Assembly: GCA_016278615.1 (NCBI GenBank)
Contig: JADQBM010000006.1
Span: 1 to 36,205 of the forward strand
Reading direction: 5' to 3'
Source of the DNA: Clostridia bacterium
GTDB lineage: Bacteria; Bacillota; Clostridia; Peptostreptococcales; JAAYPU01
Length of the DNA stretch: 36,205 nucleotides
How positions within the stretch are numbered: position 1 is the stretch's first letter; each line of letters opens with the position of its first letter. Of the stretch, positions 25,681 through 34,042 are shown in pieces. The translations under genes and the position numbers were made by a program. The notes below the pieces were generated by a model that did no database searches, was not told where the DNA came from, and was given only the letters and a program-made list of their open reading frames with translations.

Positions 25681-26478
25681 TTAAATTCTAACAAACTCAG
25701 GAATCATATTTTTGAAAGTTGTGATATATTTAAAACCCATATTTTTTAATAAATCATAAATATAATCAAACTTGTAGCCTACATAATCAGGGGTATGTGC
25801 ATCTGAACCAAGGGTAATAATTTCTCCTGATAATTCTTTATAGTGCTGGAGCATCTCCATAGTGGGTGACAGAACCTCCATGTTATATCTAAAACTTGAA
25901 GTGTTGATTTCAATTCCTTTCCCATCTGTTATAATCATTTTCAGTATATCTTCTATTAAATCGCTATAAACACTGTATTCAATAGGACCATTCATATATT
26001 TTCTGTATCGATCGATGAGATTCAAATGACCTACAACATTGTAACTTTTAAACATTTTAAGGCAATGGTACATATAAGTATAATAATCCAAGTAAGCTTC
26101 TTGGATTTTCTTGTCTTTGAAAAAATCACCATTATGCAAATCTTTTTTTTGAGCACCATGTAAAGAACATATGACGAAATCATAAGGATAATCCATGATT
26201 GTGTTCTGACATTCCTTTATAATATGCTTTTGAATGCCGATTTCAAGGCCTTTTACGACCCTTATTTTATTCCTATAAGCTTTATAATAATCTTCAAGAG
26301 ATTGTTGATACCCTTTAAAATCAAGAGAAAAATCAAAATGTGAATCGGGATAATCATAATCAATGTGATCGGTTATGGCGATTTCAGAAAAACCCTTATC
26401 CAGAGCTGAATCAATCATTTTGCTCATTTCTATATCACAATCTGATGAAAAAGATGTATGTACATGATAATCAAACAT
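25681..26478 (-). CDS. hisJ: Histidinol-phosphatase, PHP family (HisJ-type)
   Basis: 265 residues with PHP-domain metal motifs in order: YHVHTSFSSD (H5, H7), ITDHIDY (near 35-41), GLEIG (near 81), ICSLHG (near 107), GHLNLIDR (near 155), and the C-terminal LGSDAHTP (near 229). These proteins dephosphorylate L-histidinol phosphate, the penultimate step of histidine synthesis, and the gene lies divergently next to the histidine operon, which lacks any other phosphatase. The 26478 ATG is preceded by AGGAGGT-like GGAGGTA. Its stop lies very near the end of the 6S RNA gene on the opposite strand. Other PHP phosphoesterase activities are possible. Confidence 0.9.
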   Translation of the reverse strand: MFDYHVHTSFSSDCDIEMSKMIDSALDKGFSEIAITDHIDYDYPDSHFDFSLDFKGYQQSLEDYYKAYRNKIRVVKGLEIGIQKHIIKECQNTIMDYPYDFVICSLHGAQKKDLHNGDFFKDKKIQEAYLDYYTYMYHCLKMFKSYNVVGHLNLIDRYRKYMNGPIEYSVYSDLIEDILKMIITDGKGIEINTSSFRYNMEVLSPTMEMLQHYKELSGEIITLGSDAHTPDYVGYKFDYIYDLLKNMGFKYITTFKNMIPEFVRI

Positions 26479-26522
26479 GAAAAAATACCTCCATTAATGT
26501 GATGTACTAGTAATGTTATTGT

Positions 26523-26551
26523 ATGATATCGCAGTTCAATACTATTTGCAA
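26523..26551 (-). promoter_or_regulatory. Possible promoter of the histidinol-phosphatase gene
   Basis: On the minus strand TTGCAA, a 17-base gap and TATCAT place a start near 26515, about 37 bases before the start codon. Confidence 0.5.
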
Positions 26552-26623
26552 GATTGTTGTTGCATCATTATAGAGCCCAACTCCTAGCGGCATATATATT
26601 ATGTAAAAACATTGAATTATTAC

Positions 26624-26653
26624 TTGACAAGAATTAACCGTGGATGCTATAGT
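26624..26653 (+). promoter_or_regulatory. Promoter of the histidine operon
   Basis: Perfect TTGACA, an 18-base gap and TATAGT. The start would be near 26660, leaving a leader of only about 33 nt before hisZ, too short for a T-box or a peptide attenuator. No operator was recognised. Confidence 0.8.
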
Positions 26654-26692
26654 AATTTAGTGTAATAAAGCGATGAAGTGAGGATGTAGAAA

Positions 26693-27907
26693 ATGGTTAA
26701 TAAAAGAAAGTTTACCCCAGAAGGCGTTGAAGATATTAATGCCATTCAATATGAAAAAAAAGAGTGGATTCAATTAAAAATTAAAGAAGTGTTCAAAAGG
26801 TTTGGGTATAAGCAAATACTAACACCAACTTTTGAATATTATGATTTATTTTCTGAAATTGATTCTGCCATAGATACGGAAGATATGTATAAGCTTATCG
26901 ATGCCAGTGGAAAGATCTTAGTTCTTCGCCCTGACGTCACCATTCCAATTGCAAGAATGGCTGCTACTAAGTATAAGTCAATCAACGAGAATCTGAAATT
27001 TATGTATTTCACGTCTGTTTTTCGGAGTTCTGATTTTAGAGCTGGAGGGAAAAGGGAGTTTGTTCAGGCAGGTGTTGAATACTTGGGAAATTCAAACCCT
27101 GAAGCAGATGCAGAGGTGATTGTCACCGCCATTAATAGTCTAACCCATATGGGTTTTGAAAATATTCATATTGATATTGGACAAACAGATTATTTTAAAG
27201 GAATCATGAATGAAATAGAAATTGCTCCAGAAATAAAGAACTCTATACGACAATTAATAGAAAATAAAAACTTTGCTGATTTGGGTATTTTATTAGATTC
27301 ATTAGATATAGAGAGTACTTATAAAGATCTGCTCATGGAAGTTCCATATTTATATGGTGATTTTGAGGAAATTGCTCAGAGAGCGAATCAACGAGCAATG
27401 AACGATACCATGAAAAAATCAGCGAAAAACCTTTTGGAAATCCACAAAATTATAGATGCGTATGGTTATAAAAAATACGTCTTTGCCGATTTAGGATTAA
27501 TCAATCATTTAGATTATTATTCGGGTATGATATTTAAAGGTTATGTGGGTAATTTTGGGACACCTATATTGAGTGGGGGACGTTATGATGATTTATTCAA
27601 AAAATTTGGCAAAGAAGTCCCTGCAATTGGCTTCGGAATGAATGTTGACGCAATGCTTGAAGCTGCCCACCAATACGAGTTTATAAAAGAAGTAGAAGAA
27701 GAGAAAGATTATCTTTTGTTATATGATGATTTGCATTGCCAGGTGGCTTTAAGGAAAAGCATGGAACTAAGAGCTTCTGGATATGTTGTTGAAACAGAAC
27801 GGGTTAATTCCCGAGAAGTGGTTGATGATGATTTTCATGATGGGGCTGGTTATAAAAAGATCATGGCTGTCTTTGGAAATGAAATAACAGAAGTTAAAAA
27901 GAAATGA
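26693..27907 (+). CDS. hisZ: ATP phosphoribosyltransferase regulatory subunit HisZ
   Basis: 404 residues. A class II aminoacyl-tRNA synthetase (HisRS)-like protein without tRNA ligase function, which pairs with the short HisG to make the active, histidine-regulated first enzyme. Seen: FTPEGVEDI at residues 7-15, the motif-2-like region VLRPDVTIPIARMAA and FRSSDFRAGGKREFVQAGVE, and the later YYSGMIFKGYV and SGGRYDDLF segments that resemble HisRS. ATG 26693 follows GTGAGGATG. Short HisG next door (208 residues) requires HisZ, which supports the assignment over a true HisRS. Confidence 0.93.
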   Translation: MVNKRKFTPEGVEDINAIQYEKKEWIQLKIKEVFKRFGYKQILTPTFEYYDLFSEIDSAIDTEDMYKLIDASGKILVLRPDVTIPIARMAATKYKSINENLKFMYFTSVFRSSDFRAGGKREFVQAGVEYLGNSNPEADAEVIVTAINSLTHMGFENIHIDIGQTDYFKGIMNEIEIAPEIKNSIRQLIENKNFADLGILLDSLDIESTYKDLLMEVPYLYGDFEEIAQRANQRAMNDTMKKSAKNLLEIHKIIDAYGYKKYVFADLGLINHLDYYSGMIFKGYVGNFGTPILSGGRYDDLFKKFGKEVPAIGFGMNVDAMLEAAHQYEFIKEVEEEKDYLLLYDDLHCQVALRKSMELRASGYVVETERVNSREVVDDDFHDGAGYKKIMAVFGNEITEVKKK

Positions 27908-27926
27908 ATGATGAGGAGTCTGAAAG

Positions 27927-28553
27927 ATGTTAAATATAGCCCTTGGAAAAGGAAGATTAGCGGAAATTACATTAAAGAAATTAAATGATATCGATATAAA
28001 ATTTACGGAATATTCATCTAAAAGTAGAAAGCTTATTTTTAATGATGAAAATCATCGCATGAAATTGGTTTTTGTGAAAGCCAGTGATGTAGGCATCTAC
28101 GTGGAAAGAGGTGCCTGTGACTTAGGTGTAGTTGGAAAAGATACAATTATGGAAAATGAACCTGATGTTTATGAAATGATGGATTTGAAATTTGGCAGGT
28201 GTAAATTTGCAGTTGCTGCTCCCATTGATTTTAATAAAGAGTCCTATGAGAAAATAAGGGTGGCAACGAAATATCCCAATGTAGCAAAAAAACACTTTGA
28301 AAAAAAAGGGGTGCCCATTGAAATCATAAAAATAAACGGATCAGTAGAATTGGCCCCTTTAATGGGATTGGCTGATGTCATCGTAGATATTGTGGAAACA
28401 GGCACCACGTTAAAAGAGAATGGTCTTGTTGTAATAGAGGAAATATCCCAAGTCAGTGCAAGATTAATTGTCAATAAGGTAAGTTTAAAAACCAAAAGAG
28501 ATGAGATCCTGACCATAATAAAAGCGCTTAATTCTGAAGGAGGTGCCCTGTGA
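27927..28553 (+). CDS. hisG: ATP phosphoribosyltransferase HisG, short form
   Basis: 208 residues: the catalytic, first enzyme of histidine synthesis (ATP plus PRPP). The N-terminal NIALGKGRLAE, the RGACDLGVVGKDTIME segment (near 60-75), and the PRPP loop VDIVETGTTLKENGL (near 150-164) are in place. The C-terminal regulatory ACT-like domain of the long form is absent, fitting dependence on HisZ. AATGATGAGGAGT precedes ATG 27927. Its stop overlaps hisD (GTGA), indicating coupling. Confidence 0.96.
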   Translation: MLNIALGKGRLAEITLKKLNDIDIKFTEYSSKSRKLIFNDENHRMKLVFVKASDVGIYVERGACDLGVVGKDTIMENEPDVYEMMDLKFGRCKFAVAAPIDFNKESYEKIRVATKYPNVAKKHFEKKGVPIEIIKINGSVELAPLMGLADVIVDIVETGTTLKENGLVVIEEISQVSARLIVNKVSLKTKRDEILTIIKALNSEGGAL

Positions 28554-29851
28554 GAGTTATCAAGATAAAAAAAGGAAATGAGGAGGCCATCCTTCAAGAA
28601 CTAAAAAATAGAGATGAAGAAGAACTCACATCAATTGATAATATCGTAAAAGACATTATCAAAAAAGTACATGACAAAGGGGATGCAGCCCTTTTTGAGA
28701 TTACACAAGAAATAGACCAGGTGAAGCTGGACACTTTGAAAGTTTCCAAAACTGAAATTGAGGAAGCGTTGAAAGAGGTTGATGAGAAATTCTTCGAGAT
28801 TTTAAAAATGGCTTCAGAAAATATTCGTGTTTTTCATGAAAAACAGTACGAAAAGAGTTGGCGTTTTGAAAAAAATCAAGATATCGTTTTAGGACAGCTT
28901 ATCAATCCCATTGAAAGCGTAGGGGTGTATGTGCCAGGTGGAAAAGCAGCTTATCCTTCTACTGTACTCATGAATGTAATTCCAGCAAAAATTGCAAAAG
29001 TAAAACGAATTGCTATGACCACTCCTGCAGGAAAAGATGGAAAGATAAATCCTATCATTATTGCAGCAGCTACAATAGCAGGTGTAGATGAAATCTACAA
29101 ATTAGGGGGCGCACAAGGGATTGCTGCTTTTGCATACGGTACTGAAACCATAAAGCCTGTGAAGAAAATCGTTGGCCCAGGAAATATTTATGTGGCCAGA
29201 GCAAAAAAATATCTTTATGGGACAGTGGATATTGATATGATCGCAGGACCCAGTGAGATATGTATTGTTGCAGACGCGTATTCTGATGCTTCATTTATTG
29301 CAGCGGACATGCTTTCTCAGGCAGAGCATGATGAAATGGCCGCTTCCATACTTATTACAACATCGGAAGAATTAGCAAAAAAAGTTCAGGAAGAAATTGC
29401 TCAGCAACTTTTGGCACTTCCCAGAGTTGAAATTGCTAAAGCGTCAATGGACAATAATGGCCTTGTTTTATTAACCGAGGATTTAGACTCTGCTTTTGAA
29501 CTTTCCAATTTTATCGCACCTGAACATCTTGAATTGATGATTGAAGAACCCATGAATTATATTGACAAAGTTAAAAATGCTGGCGCTTTATTTCTTGGGA
29601 AATATGCACCGGAACCTCTTGGAGATTACATGGCAGGACCCAATCACACTCTGCCCACAGGAGGAACAGCCGCATTTGCTTCACCCCTTGGCGTTTATGA
29701 TTTTTTAAAACGCACCAGCTTGATTTATTATTCTAAGAACGCTTTAATGAATGAAAAAGATTATATCATTGACTTTGCAGAACAAGAAGGCCTTACGGCC
29801 CATGGGAATGCTATAAGGATCAGGTTCAGTGATAATGATGTTGATGTTTAA
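28550..29851 (+). CDS. hisD: Histidinol dehydrogenase HisD
   Basis: 433 residues. NAD-dependent zinc enzyme of the last two steps of histidine synthesis. Seen: VYVPGGKAAYPSTVLM (near 125-140), GPGNIYVARAKKYLYG (near 208-223), the DMIAGPSE and QAEHDEMA segments, and the catalytic APEHLEL near 324 in the usual position. GTG 28550 starts inside the end of hisG (4-base overlap), preceded by GGAGGTG. It is followed by 140 bases without a gene before hisB. Confidence 0.96.
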   Translation: MRVIKIKKGNEEAILQELKNRDEEELTSIDNIVKDIIKKVHDKGDAALFEITQEIDQVKLDTLKVSKTEIEEALKEVDEKFFEILKMASENIRVFHEKQYEKSWRFEKNQDIVLGQLINPIESVGVYVPGGKAAYPSTVLMNVIPAKIAKVKRIAMTTPAGKDGKINPIIIAAATIAGVDEIYKLGGAQGIAAFAYGTETIKPVKKIVGPGNIYVARAKKYLYGTVDIDMIAGPSEICIVADAYSDASFIAADMLSQAEHDEMAASILITTSEELAKKVQEEIAQQLLALPRVEIAKASMDNNGLVLLTEDLDSAFELSNFIAPEHLELMIEEPMNYIDKVKNAGALFLGKYAPEPLGDYMAGPNHTLPTGGTAAFASPLGVYDFLKRTSLIYYSKNALMNEKDYIIDFAEQEGLTAHGNAIRIRFSDNDVDV

Positions 29852-29861
29852 GTGTAAAAAT

Positions 29862-29975
29862 TAACGCTTTCGCGTTAGTATAGATACCTTTCACTTTTAT
29901 TTAAAAGATGCGGATGGGCACGGAGACCCATCCCTACAATTTACTTATACTCATACTTAAACTTACACTTTACTG
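29862..29975. repeat. Intergenic repeat G between hisD and hisB (GGGG-type palindrome plus hexamers)
   Basis: No gene in 29852-29991. It holds a hairpin TAACGC-TTTC-GCGTTA (29862-29877), a palindrome-like GATGGGCACGGAGACCCATC followed by CCTACA (29913-29938), and hexamer-like TTATAC, TCATAC, TTAAAC, TTACAC (29944-29970). On the other strand this reads TGTAGGGATGGG then CCCATCC, and AAGTGT/AAGTTT/AAGTAT hexamers, the same make-up as the three copies at 35614-35875 in opposite orientation. The element interrupts the histidine operon without a clear terminator. Confidence 0.65.
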
Positions 29976-29991
29976 AGGGAGGAAATTATTT

Positions 29992-30573
29992 ATGAGAAAG
30001 TCAAATATAGAAAGAAAAACTTCAGAAACAGATATCTCGTTATTTTTACAGTTGGATGGTTCAGGTGAATCTGAAATTCAAACGAACATTGGTTTTTTTG
30101 ATCATATGTTGCAGCTTTTTTCACGCCATGGAAAAATGGATTTGAGATTAAAATGCAGTGGGGATGTGGATGTGGATTACCATCATTCTGTAGAAGATAT
30201 AGGAATCGTTTTAGGAAAGGCTTTTAATGAATGTTTAGAGGATAAAGCTGGAATCCGTCGATATGCTTCAGATTTCACCCCAATGGATGAAACTTTAATA
30301 CAAGCTTCTGTGGATATCAGTGGACGTGCCTATTTGGTTTTTAATGTGGATTATAAAACAGAAAAAGTAGGAGCCTTTGATACGGATTTAGTAGAGGAGT
30401 TTTTTAGGGCTTTCGTTAATCATGCTAAGATTACGCTACATATCAACTTAATGTATGGTAAGAACACGCACCATGTTATTGAAGCTATTTTCAAATGTGT
30501 TGGTAGAATTCTATATGAGGCTTCATTTATAGATGGAAATGAGATTCTAAGTACGAAAGGTTTAATAGATTAA
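29992..30573 (+). CDS. hisB: Imidazoleglycerol-phosphate dehydratase HisB
   Basis: 193 residues, the monofunctional dehydratase. Metal-binding and catalytic motifs: GFFDHMLQLFSRHG (near 35-48), DVDVDYHHSVEDIGIVLG (near 57-74) and the second set EEFFRAFVNHAKITLH and GKNTHHVIEAIFK in the C-terminal half. GGGAGG lies 12 bases before ATG 29992, a slightly long gap. Confidence 0.96.
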   Translation: MRKSNIERKTSETDISLFLQLDGSGESEIQTNIGFFDHMLQLFSRHGKMDLRLKCSGDVDVDYHHSVEDIGIVLGKAFNECLEDKAGIRRYASDFTPMDETLIQASVDISGRAYLVFNVDYKTEKVGAFDTDLVEEFFRAFVNHAKITLHINLMYGKNTHHVIEAIFKCVGRILYEASFIDGNEILSTKGLID

Positions 30574-30598
30574 TTAACAGGAAGGGATGTTGAAATTT

Positions 30599-31204
30599 AT
30601 GATTTCAATTATTGACTATGGGGCTGGAAACTTAAAAAGTGTCAGTAAAGCTTTGGAAAAACTGGGCATGAATGCTGTCATTACATCCTCTTTTAAAGAG
30701 ATAAATAAGAGCAAAGCTATGATTTTGCCTGGAGTGGGTTCATTTGGAGATTGCATGAATAGTCTTAAATCTAAAGACCTAGATCAATGCATTATAGAAA
30801 ATGTTCAGAATGGCAAGTATTTATTAGGTATCTGTTTAGGTTTGCAACTTTTATACGAAAAGAGTTATGAAGAGGGTGTTTGGGCAGGGTTAGGACTTCT
30901 AAAAGGTGAAGTGCTTAAATTTGATCCATCCAATAAAATACCCCACATGGGTTGGAATAATCTTACTAAAGGCAAAGAGGACATTCTATCCCACAATATA
31001 GAAGATGGAGAGTATGTATATTTTGTTCATTCTTATTATGCAAAACCTGAAAATATAGAAGATGTTGTTTTTTGGACAGAGTATGGCGTTAAAGTCCCTG
31101 CTGTGGTACGTGAAAAAAACATTATTGGAATGCAATTTCACCCTGAGAAGAGTGGTCCTACAGGTTTTAAGCTATTGAAAAATTTTGGGGAGTTGATTAA
31201 ATGA
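30599..31204 (+). CDS. hisH: Imidazole glycerol phosphate synthase glutaminase subunit HisH
   Basis: 201 residues from ATG 30599. Class I glutamine amidotransferase delivering ammonia to HisF. The family N-terminus IIDYGAGNLKSV is preceded by only MIS if this start is used. The catalytic Cys is in GICLGLQLLYE (near 80) and the His-Glu pair in MQFHPEKSG (near 182). An in-frame ATG 12 bases upstream lies directly on the GGAAGGG site, so 30599 is preferred though its gap (12) is long. It ends with a 4-base ATGA overlap with hisA. Confidence 0.94.
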   Translation: MISIIDYGAGNLKSVSKALEKLGMNAVITSSFKEINKSKAMILPGVGSFGDCMNSLKSKDLDQCIIENVQNGKYLLGICLGLQLLYEKSYEEGVWAGLGLLKGEVLKFDPSNKIPHMGWNNLTKGKEDILSHNIEDGEYVYFVHSYYAKPENIEDVVFWTEYGVKVPAVVREKNIIGMQFHPEKSGPTGFKLLKNFGELIK

Positions 31205-31914
31205 TTGTTTTTCCTGCTATTGATATAAAAGATGGAAAATGTGTAAGACTGACTCAAGGGGATTTTAATCTTGTAGAAACCTTCAGCACAGATCCCGCAA
31301 AGACAGCAAAAGAGTGGGAATCTCAAGGGGGGGAATACCTACATGTGGTGGATTTGGATGGTGCCCTAAAGGGCTGTCCTGTCAATCTTGATGCTATAAA
31401 GAAGATTGTAAATAGTGTTCAAATACCAGTACAGTTTGGTGGCGGTATAAGAAATGAAGAATCTATCATGGAAATGTTGAATTTAGGGGTAACCAGAGTC
31501 ATATTGGGAACCAGCGCCCTTTCAGATAAGCAATTCACAAAATCCATGATTGAAAAGTATAAAGATCAAATCGTGGTATCAATTGATGCAAAAGAGGGTA
31601 AAGTTGCTGTTCGTGGATGGACGGAAGTAAGTGAAATAAAAGCCATTGACCTGGCTGATGAATTGACTTCTTTTGGTCTTAAGACCATTGTTTATACGGA
31701 TATTGCAAAAGATGGCATGCTATCAGGGCCAAATTTTGCAGAATTGGCTCATATGAATCAAATCTCAAAAAATATTATTGCTTCAGGGGGAATTTCTTCT
31801 TCTGATGATTTAGAAAAATTGAAACAAATGAAACTATATGGCGCCATCATCGGGAAGGCTCTCTATACAGGAGCCATACGAATATCTGATGTTAAAGACA
31901 ATATGGAGGAATAA
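31201..31914 (+). CDS. hisA: ProFAR isomerase HisA
   Basis: 237 residues, a (beta/alpha)8 barrel of the HisA/HisF family. Catalytic Asp8 is in [23 protein letters not shown] (near 79) and [10 protein letters not shown] (near 163-172), with its second Asp, complete the phosphate-binding and active-site set. Starts within the hisH stop (ATGA overlap). Confidence 0.96.
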   Translation: MIVFPAIDIKDGKCVRLTQGDFNLVETFSTDPAKTAKEWESQGGEYLHVVDLDGALKGCPVNLDAIKKIVNSVQIPVQFGGGIRNEESIMEMLNLGVTRVILGTSALSDKQFTKSMIEKYKDQIVVSIDAKEGKVAVRGWTEVSEIKAIDLADELTSFGLKTIVYTDIAKDGMLSGPNFAELAHMNQISKNIIASGGISSSDDLEKLKQMKLYGAIIGKALYTGAIRISDVKDNMEE

Positions 31915-31916
31915 AA

Positions 31917-32672
31917 ATGCTTACTAAAAGAATTATACCTTGCTTAGATGTGGATAATGGACGTGTTGTAAAAGGAAAAAAGTTTCATAATATTCAGGAT
32001 GTATCCGATCCAGTTCAGTTGGCAAAGATGTACAGTGAAGCAGGCGCAGATGAGCTTGTCTTTTATGACATAACAGCATCCAATGAAGAAAGAGATATTT
32101 TTATTAACATTGTTGAGAAAACAGCTTATGAGGTGTATATTCCTTTTACAGTTGGAGGCGGTATTCGAAGCGTTGATGACTTTAATAAAGTTTTGAGGGC
32201 TGGAGCAGATAAAGTCTCAGTCAACTCTGCAGCAGTAAAAAATCCGCATATTATTACCGAAGCAGCTCTGAAATTTGGCAACCAGTGTGTGGTCTTATCC
32301 ATAGATGCAAAAAAGGTTGGAATTAACTGGCATGTTTTCATTAATGGCGGAAGAGTGGATACTGGATTGGATGCTATTGAATGGGCCATAAGAGGCGAAC
32401 AATTAGGCGCAGGTGAGCTGGTATTAAATAGCATCGATGCAGATGGTGTTAAAGAAGGGTATGATATTGAGCTTAATAGAATGATTGCAGAAAAAGTAAA
32501 TATACCCATTATTGCATCAGGGGGAGCTGGTAAAAAAGAAGATTTTTTAGATGTGTTCAAAAATGGCAAGGTAGATGCGGCCCTTGCAGCTTCTGTATTT
32601 CATTTTGGTGAAATTGACATATTGGAGTTAAAGAAATATCTAAAAGATCATGATATTCCTATGCGTGTTTAA
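31917..32672 (+). CDS. hisF: Imidazole glycerol phosphate synthase cyclase subunit HisF
   Basis: 251 residues, a HisF barrel that works with HisH. Seen: [17 protein letters not shown] (active Asp11), [13 protein letters not shown] (near 77-89), [10 protein letters not shown] and [13 protein letters not shown] (second Asp near 130-180) and [11 protein letters not shown]. The gap to hisA is 2 bases, so coupled translation is likely; GGAGGAATAAA serves as its site. Confidence 0.97.
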   Translation: MLTKRIIPCLDVDNGRVVKGKKFHNIQDVSDPVQLAKMYSEAGADELVFYDITASNEERDIFINIVEKTAYEVYIPFTVGGGIRSVDDFNKVLRAGADKVSVNSAAVKNPHIITEAALKFGNQCVVLSIDAKKVGINWHVFINGGRVDTGLDAIEWAIRGEQLGAGELVLNSIDADGVKEGYDIELNRMIAEKVNIPIIASGGAGKKEDFLDVFKNGKVDAALAASVFHFGEIDILELKKYLKDHDIPMRV

Positions 32673-32700
32673 AAAAATATCCAATTCAAGGAGAAGTTAA

Positions 32701-33318
32701 ATGATTGAATTAAAATATGATGAAAAAGGACTCATCCCGGCTATTATTCAGGATTATCAAACAAAAGAGGTTCTAATGTTGGCTTATATGAATCAAGAAT
32801 CTTTTGAAAAAACCCTTGAGACGAAAAGAACTTGGTTTTATAGTCGAAGCAGACAGAAACTATGGAATAAAGGAGAAACTTCAGGCAACTATCAAGAAGT
32901 TGTAAACATATCTTATGATTGTGATGAAGATACTCTTTTAATAGAAGTGATTCAGCAGGGAAGTGCCTGCCATACAGGGAATAAAAGTTGTTTCTACAGG
33001 ACCATCACAGAATTGGAAGAAAAAATAAAGCATGAGATTATTTATAATGTATTTGAAACAATCAAAGATCGTAAAGAGAATCCCAAAGACGAATCTTACA
33101 CCAATTATCTTTTCAAAGAAGGTATTGATAAAATACTCAAAAAAGTAGGCGAAGAGTCAAGTGAAATCATCATTGCTGCAAAGAATACAGATAAAAAAGA
33201 ACTGGTTTTTGAGATTTCTGATATGATCTATCATGTTTTAGTATTGATGGTTGAAAAAGGCGTTGAAATAGAGGACATTAAGAGAGAGCTTACGGAAAGA
33301 TTTACAAGGAATGAATAA
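32701..33318 (+). CDS. hisIE: Bifunctional phosphoribosyl-AMP cyclohydrolase / phosphoribosyl-ATP pyrophosphatase HisIE
   Basis: 205 residues. HisI domain (about 1-105) with [16 protein letters not shown] and the zinc/metal-site [11 protein letters not shown] and [11 protein letters not shown] segments; HisE domain (about 110-205) with YTNYLFKEG and [14 protein letters not shown]. Catalyses steps 2 and 3 of histidine synthesis. It is the last operon gene. The final codons and the stop (AAT-GAA-TAA) already belong to the AATGAAT repeat that follows. AAGGAG lies 6-7 bases upstream of ATG 32701. Confidence 0.96.
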   Translation: MIELKYDEKGLIPAIIQDYQTKEVLMLAYMNQESFEKTLETKRTWFYSRSRQKLWNKGETSGNYQEVVNISYDCDEDTLLIEVIQQGSACHTGNKSCFYRTITELEEKIKHEIIYNVFETIKDRKENPKDESYTNYLFKEGIDKILKKVGEESSEIIIAAKNTDKKELVFEISDMIYHVLVLMVEKGVEIEDIKRELTERFTRNE

Positions 33319-33527
33319 TGAACAATGAATAATGAATAATTAAGGTAGAAATTTTACTTTGGTAAAATTTCTTCTTTTTTATTTTATTATAAGAATGATA
33401 TTGTTAAAAACAAGCCATCCTATTAAATAAGATGTATAATGATAGATTTCAAGAATTAAATTAAAGGTAGAAATTATGTTCATCATAATTTCTGTCTGTA
33501 ATTCTTCATTATTCATTATTCATTGTT
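33310..33527. repeat. Intergenic element D: 20-bp exact inverted AATGAAT arrays around two hairpins
   Basis: The left array AATGAAT, AATGAAC, AATGAAT, AATGAAT (33310-33337) has a period of 7 and overlaps the end of hisIE. The right side (33508-33527) is the exact reverse complement of 33321-33340, 20 of 20 bases. Between them lie the operon terminator (33347-33380) and a second hairpin AGAAATTATG-TTCAT-CATAATTTCT (33469-33493); both begin with GGTAGAAATT. The layout equals elements B and C. No gene in 33319-33552. Confidence 0.8.
33347..33380 (+). terminator. Terminator of the histidine operon
   Basis: AGAAATTTTAC/GTAAAATTTCT, an 11-bp perfect stem with a 4-base loop, followed by TCTTTTTTA. 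Confidence 0.88.
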
Positions 33528-33552
33528 AATTATATTATTAGGAGGGTTCATA

Positions 33553-33768
33553 ATGATTGATGAGAACAGAACGGTTCAACAACTTATTTCCGAAATCCCC
33601 GAAACCAAAAGAGTTTTTGACTTATATGGCATAAAAGATTTGCCTATTAATGAAGGTGGCGATTTAGAGAGAACCGTGGTGGAAGCTTGTAGAAGATATA
33701 ATATTGATAAAAGTGTGCTGATTAACAATTTGGGAAACATGGAAGTTATTAATAATAGAGTGAAATAA
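33553..33768 (+). CDS. Small DUF1858/DUF542-like protein
   Basis: 71 residues, no signal or membrane segment. The pattern TVQQLISEIPETKRVFDLYGI, a short loop, then LERTVVEACRRYNIDKSVLINNLG resembles the small helical DUF1858 or ScdA N-terminal (DUF542) domain. The Cys pair that normally follows YGI in ScdA-type domains is absent (GIKDLPINEGG), leaving one Cys near residue 48. Function unknown; DUF1858 proteins are often associated with hybrid-cluster or redox proteins, but no such gene is adjacent. GGAGGG lies 6 bases before ATG 33553. Confidence 0.7.
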   Translation: MIDENRTVQQLISEIPETKRVFDLYGIKDLPINEGGDLERTVVEACRRYNIDKSVLINNLGNMEVINNRVK

Positions 33769-33783
33769 AGACAAGACTTGGTT

Positions 33784-34006
33784 AGATAAAAGATAAAAGA
33801 TAAAAGATAACAGATAAGAGTTAATGTTAGTTTTGCTTTTTGCAAAACTTTCTTTTTATATAAAACAAGAGATTTTTGAAAAAAAATCTTTCCTTAACTA
33901 TAATCTATTATCTGTTATCTCTTATCTCGTCCTTATCTTTCTGTTATCTGTTATCTCGTCCTTTCTTTTCCTGTTATCTATTATCTGTTATCTCTTATCT
34001 CTTCTT
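33784..34006. repeat. Intergenic element C: inverted 7-bp-period arrays with terminator and conserved hairpin
   Basis: Left array: AGATAAA three times, then AGATAAC, AGATAAG (33784-33818), period 7. Then terminator hairpin AGTTTTGC/GCAAAACT (33829-33849), second hairpin AGATTTTT-GAAAAAAAATCT (33870-33889, like 89-109 and 24494-24514), the linker CCTTAACTA, and a right array of TATCTAT/TATCTGT/TATCTCT/TATCTCG words up to about 34006, the complement of the left words. The arrays are longer and less regular than in element B. Confidence 0.75.
33829..33858 (+). terminator. Terminator after the DUF1858-like gene
   Basis: AGTTTTGC/GCAAAACT, an 8-bp stem with a 5-base T loop, followed by TTCTTTTTAT. 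It is the central hairpin of element C. Confidence 0.7.
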
Positions 34007-34036
34007 ATGAGTCTTTCCCGACAAAAAAATTTATGT

Positions 34037-34042
34037 TATAAT
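34037..34042 (+). promoter_or_regulatory. -10 box upstream of the ECF sigma factor gene
   Basis: Perfect TATAAT about 37 bases before the start codon. No good -35 at 16-18 bases, and no ECF-type AAC...CGT promoter was seen, so autoregulation is not shown. Confidence 0.4.

Noticed and set aside
26654-26692. T-box or attenuator before the histidine operon
   Set aside because: The leader after the promoter is only about 33 nt and has no stem-loop or His-rich leader peptide.
26693-27907. A true histidyl-tRNA synthetase
   Set aside because: Position before a short HisG within a histidine operon, and lack of complete catalytic synthetase motifs that I could identify, favour HisZ.
33310-33527. Insertion sequence or miniature transposon with an encoded transposase
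   Set aside because: Inverted ends exist, but no transposase frame is in the window and I could not confirm a target-site duplication; kept as a repeat element only.
33784-34006. CRISPR-like array of short repeats
   Set aside because: The units are 7 bases with no unique spacers of 30 or more bases and no cas genes nearby.
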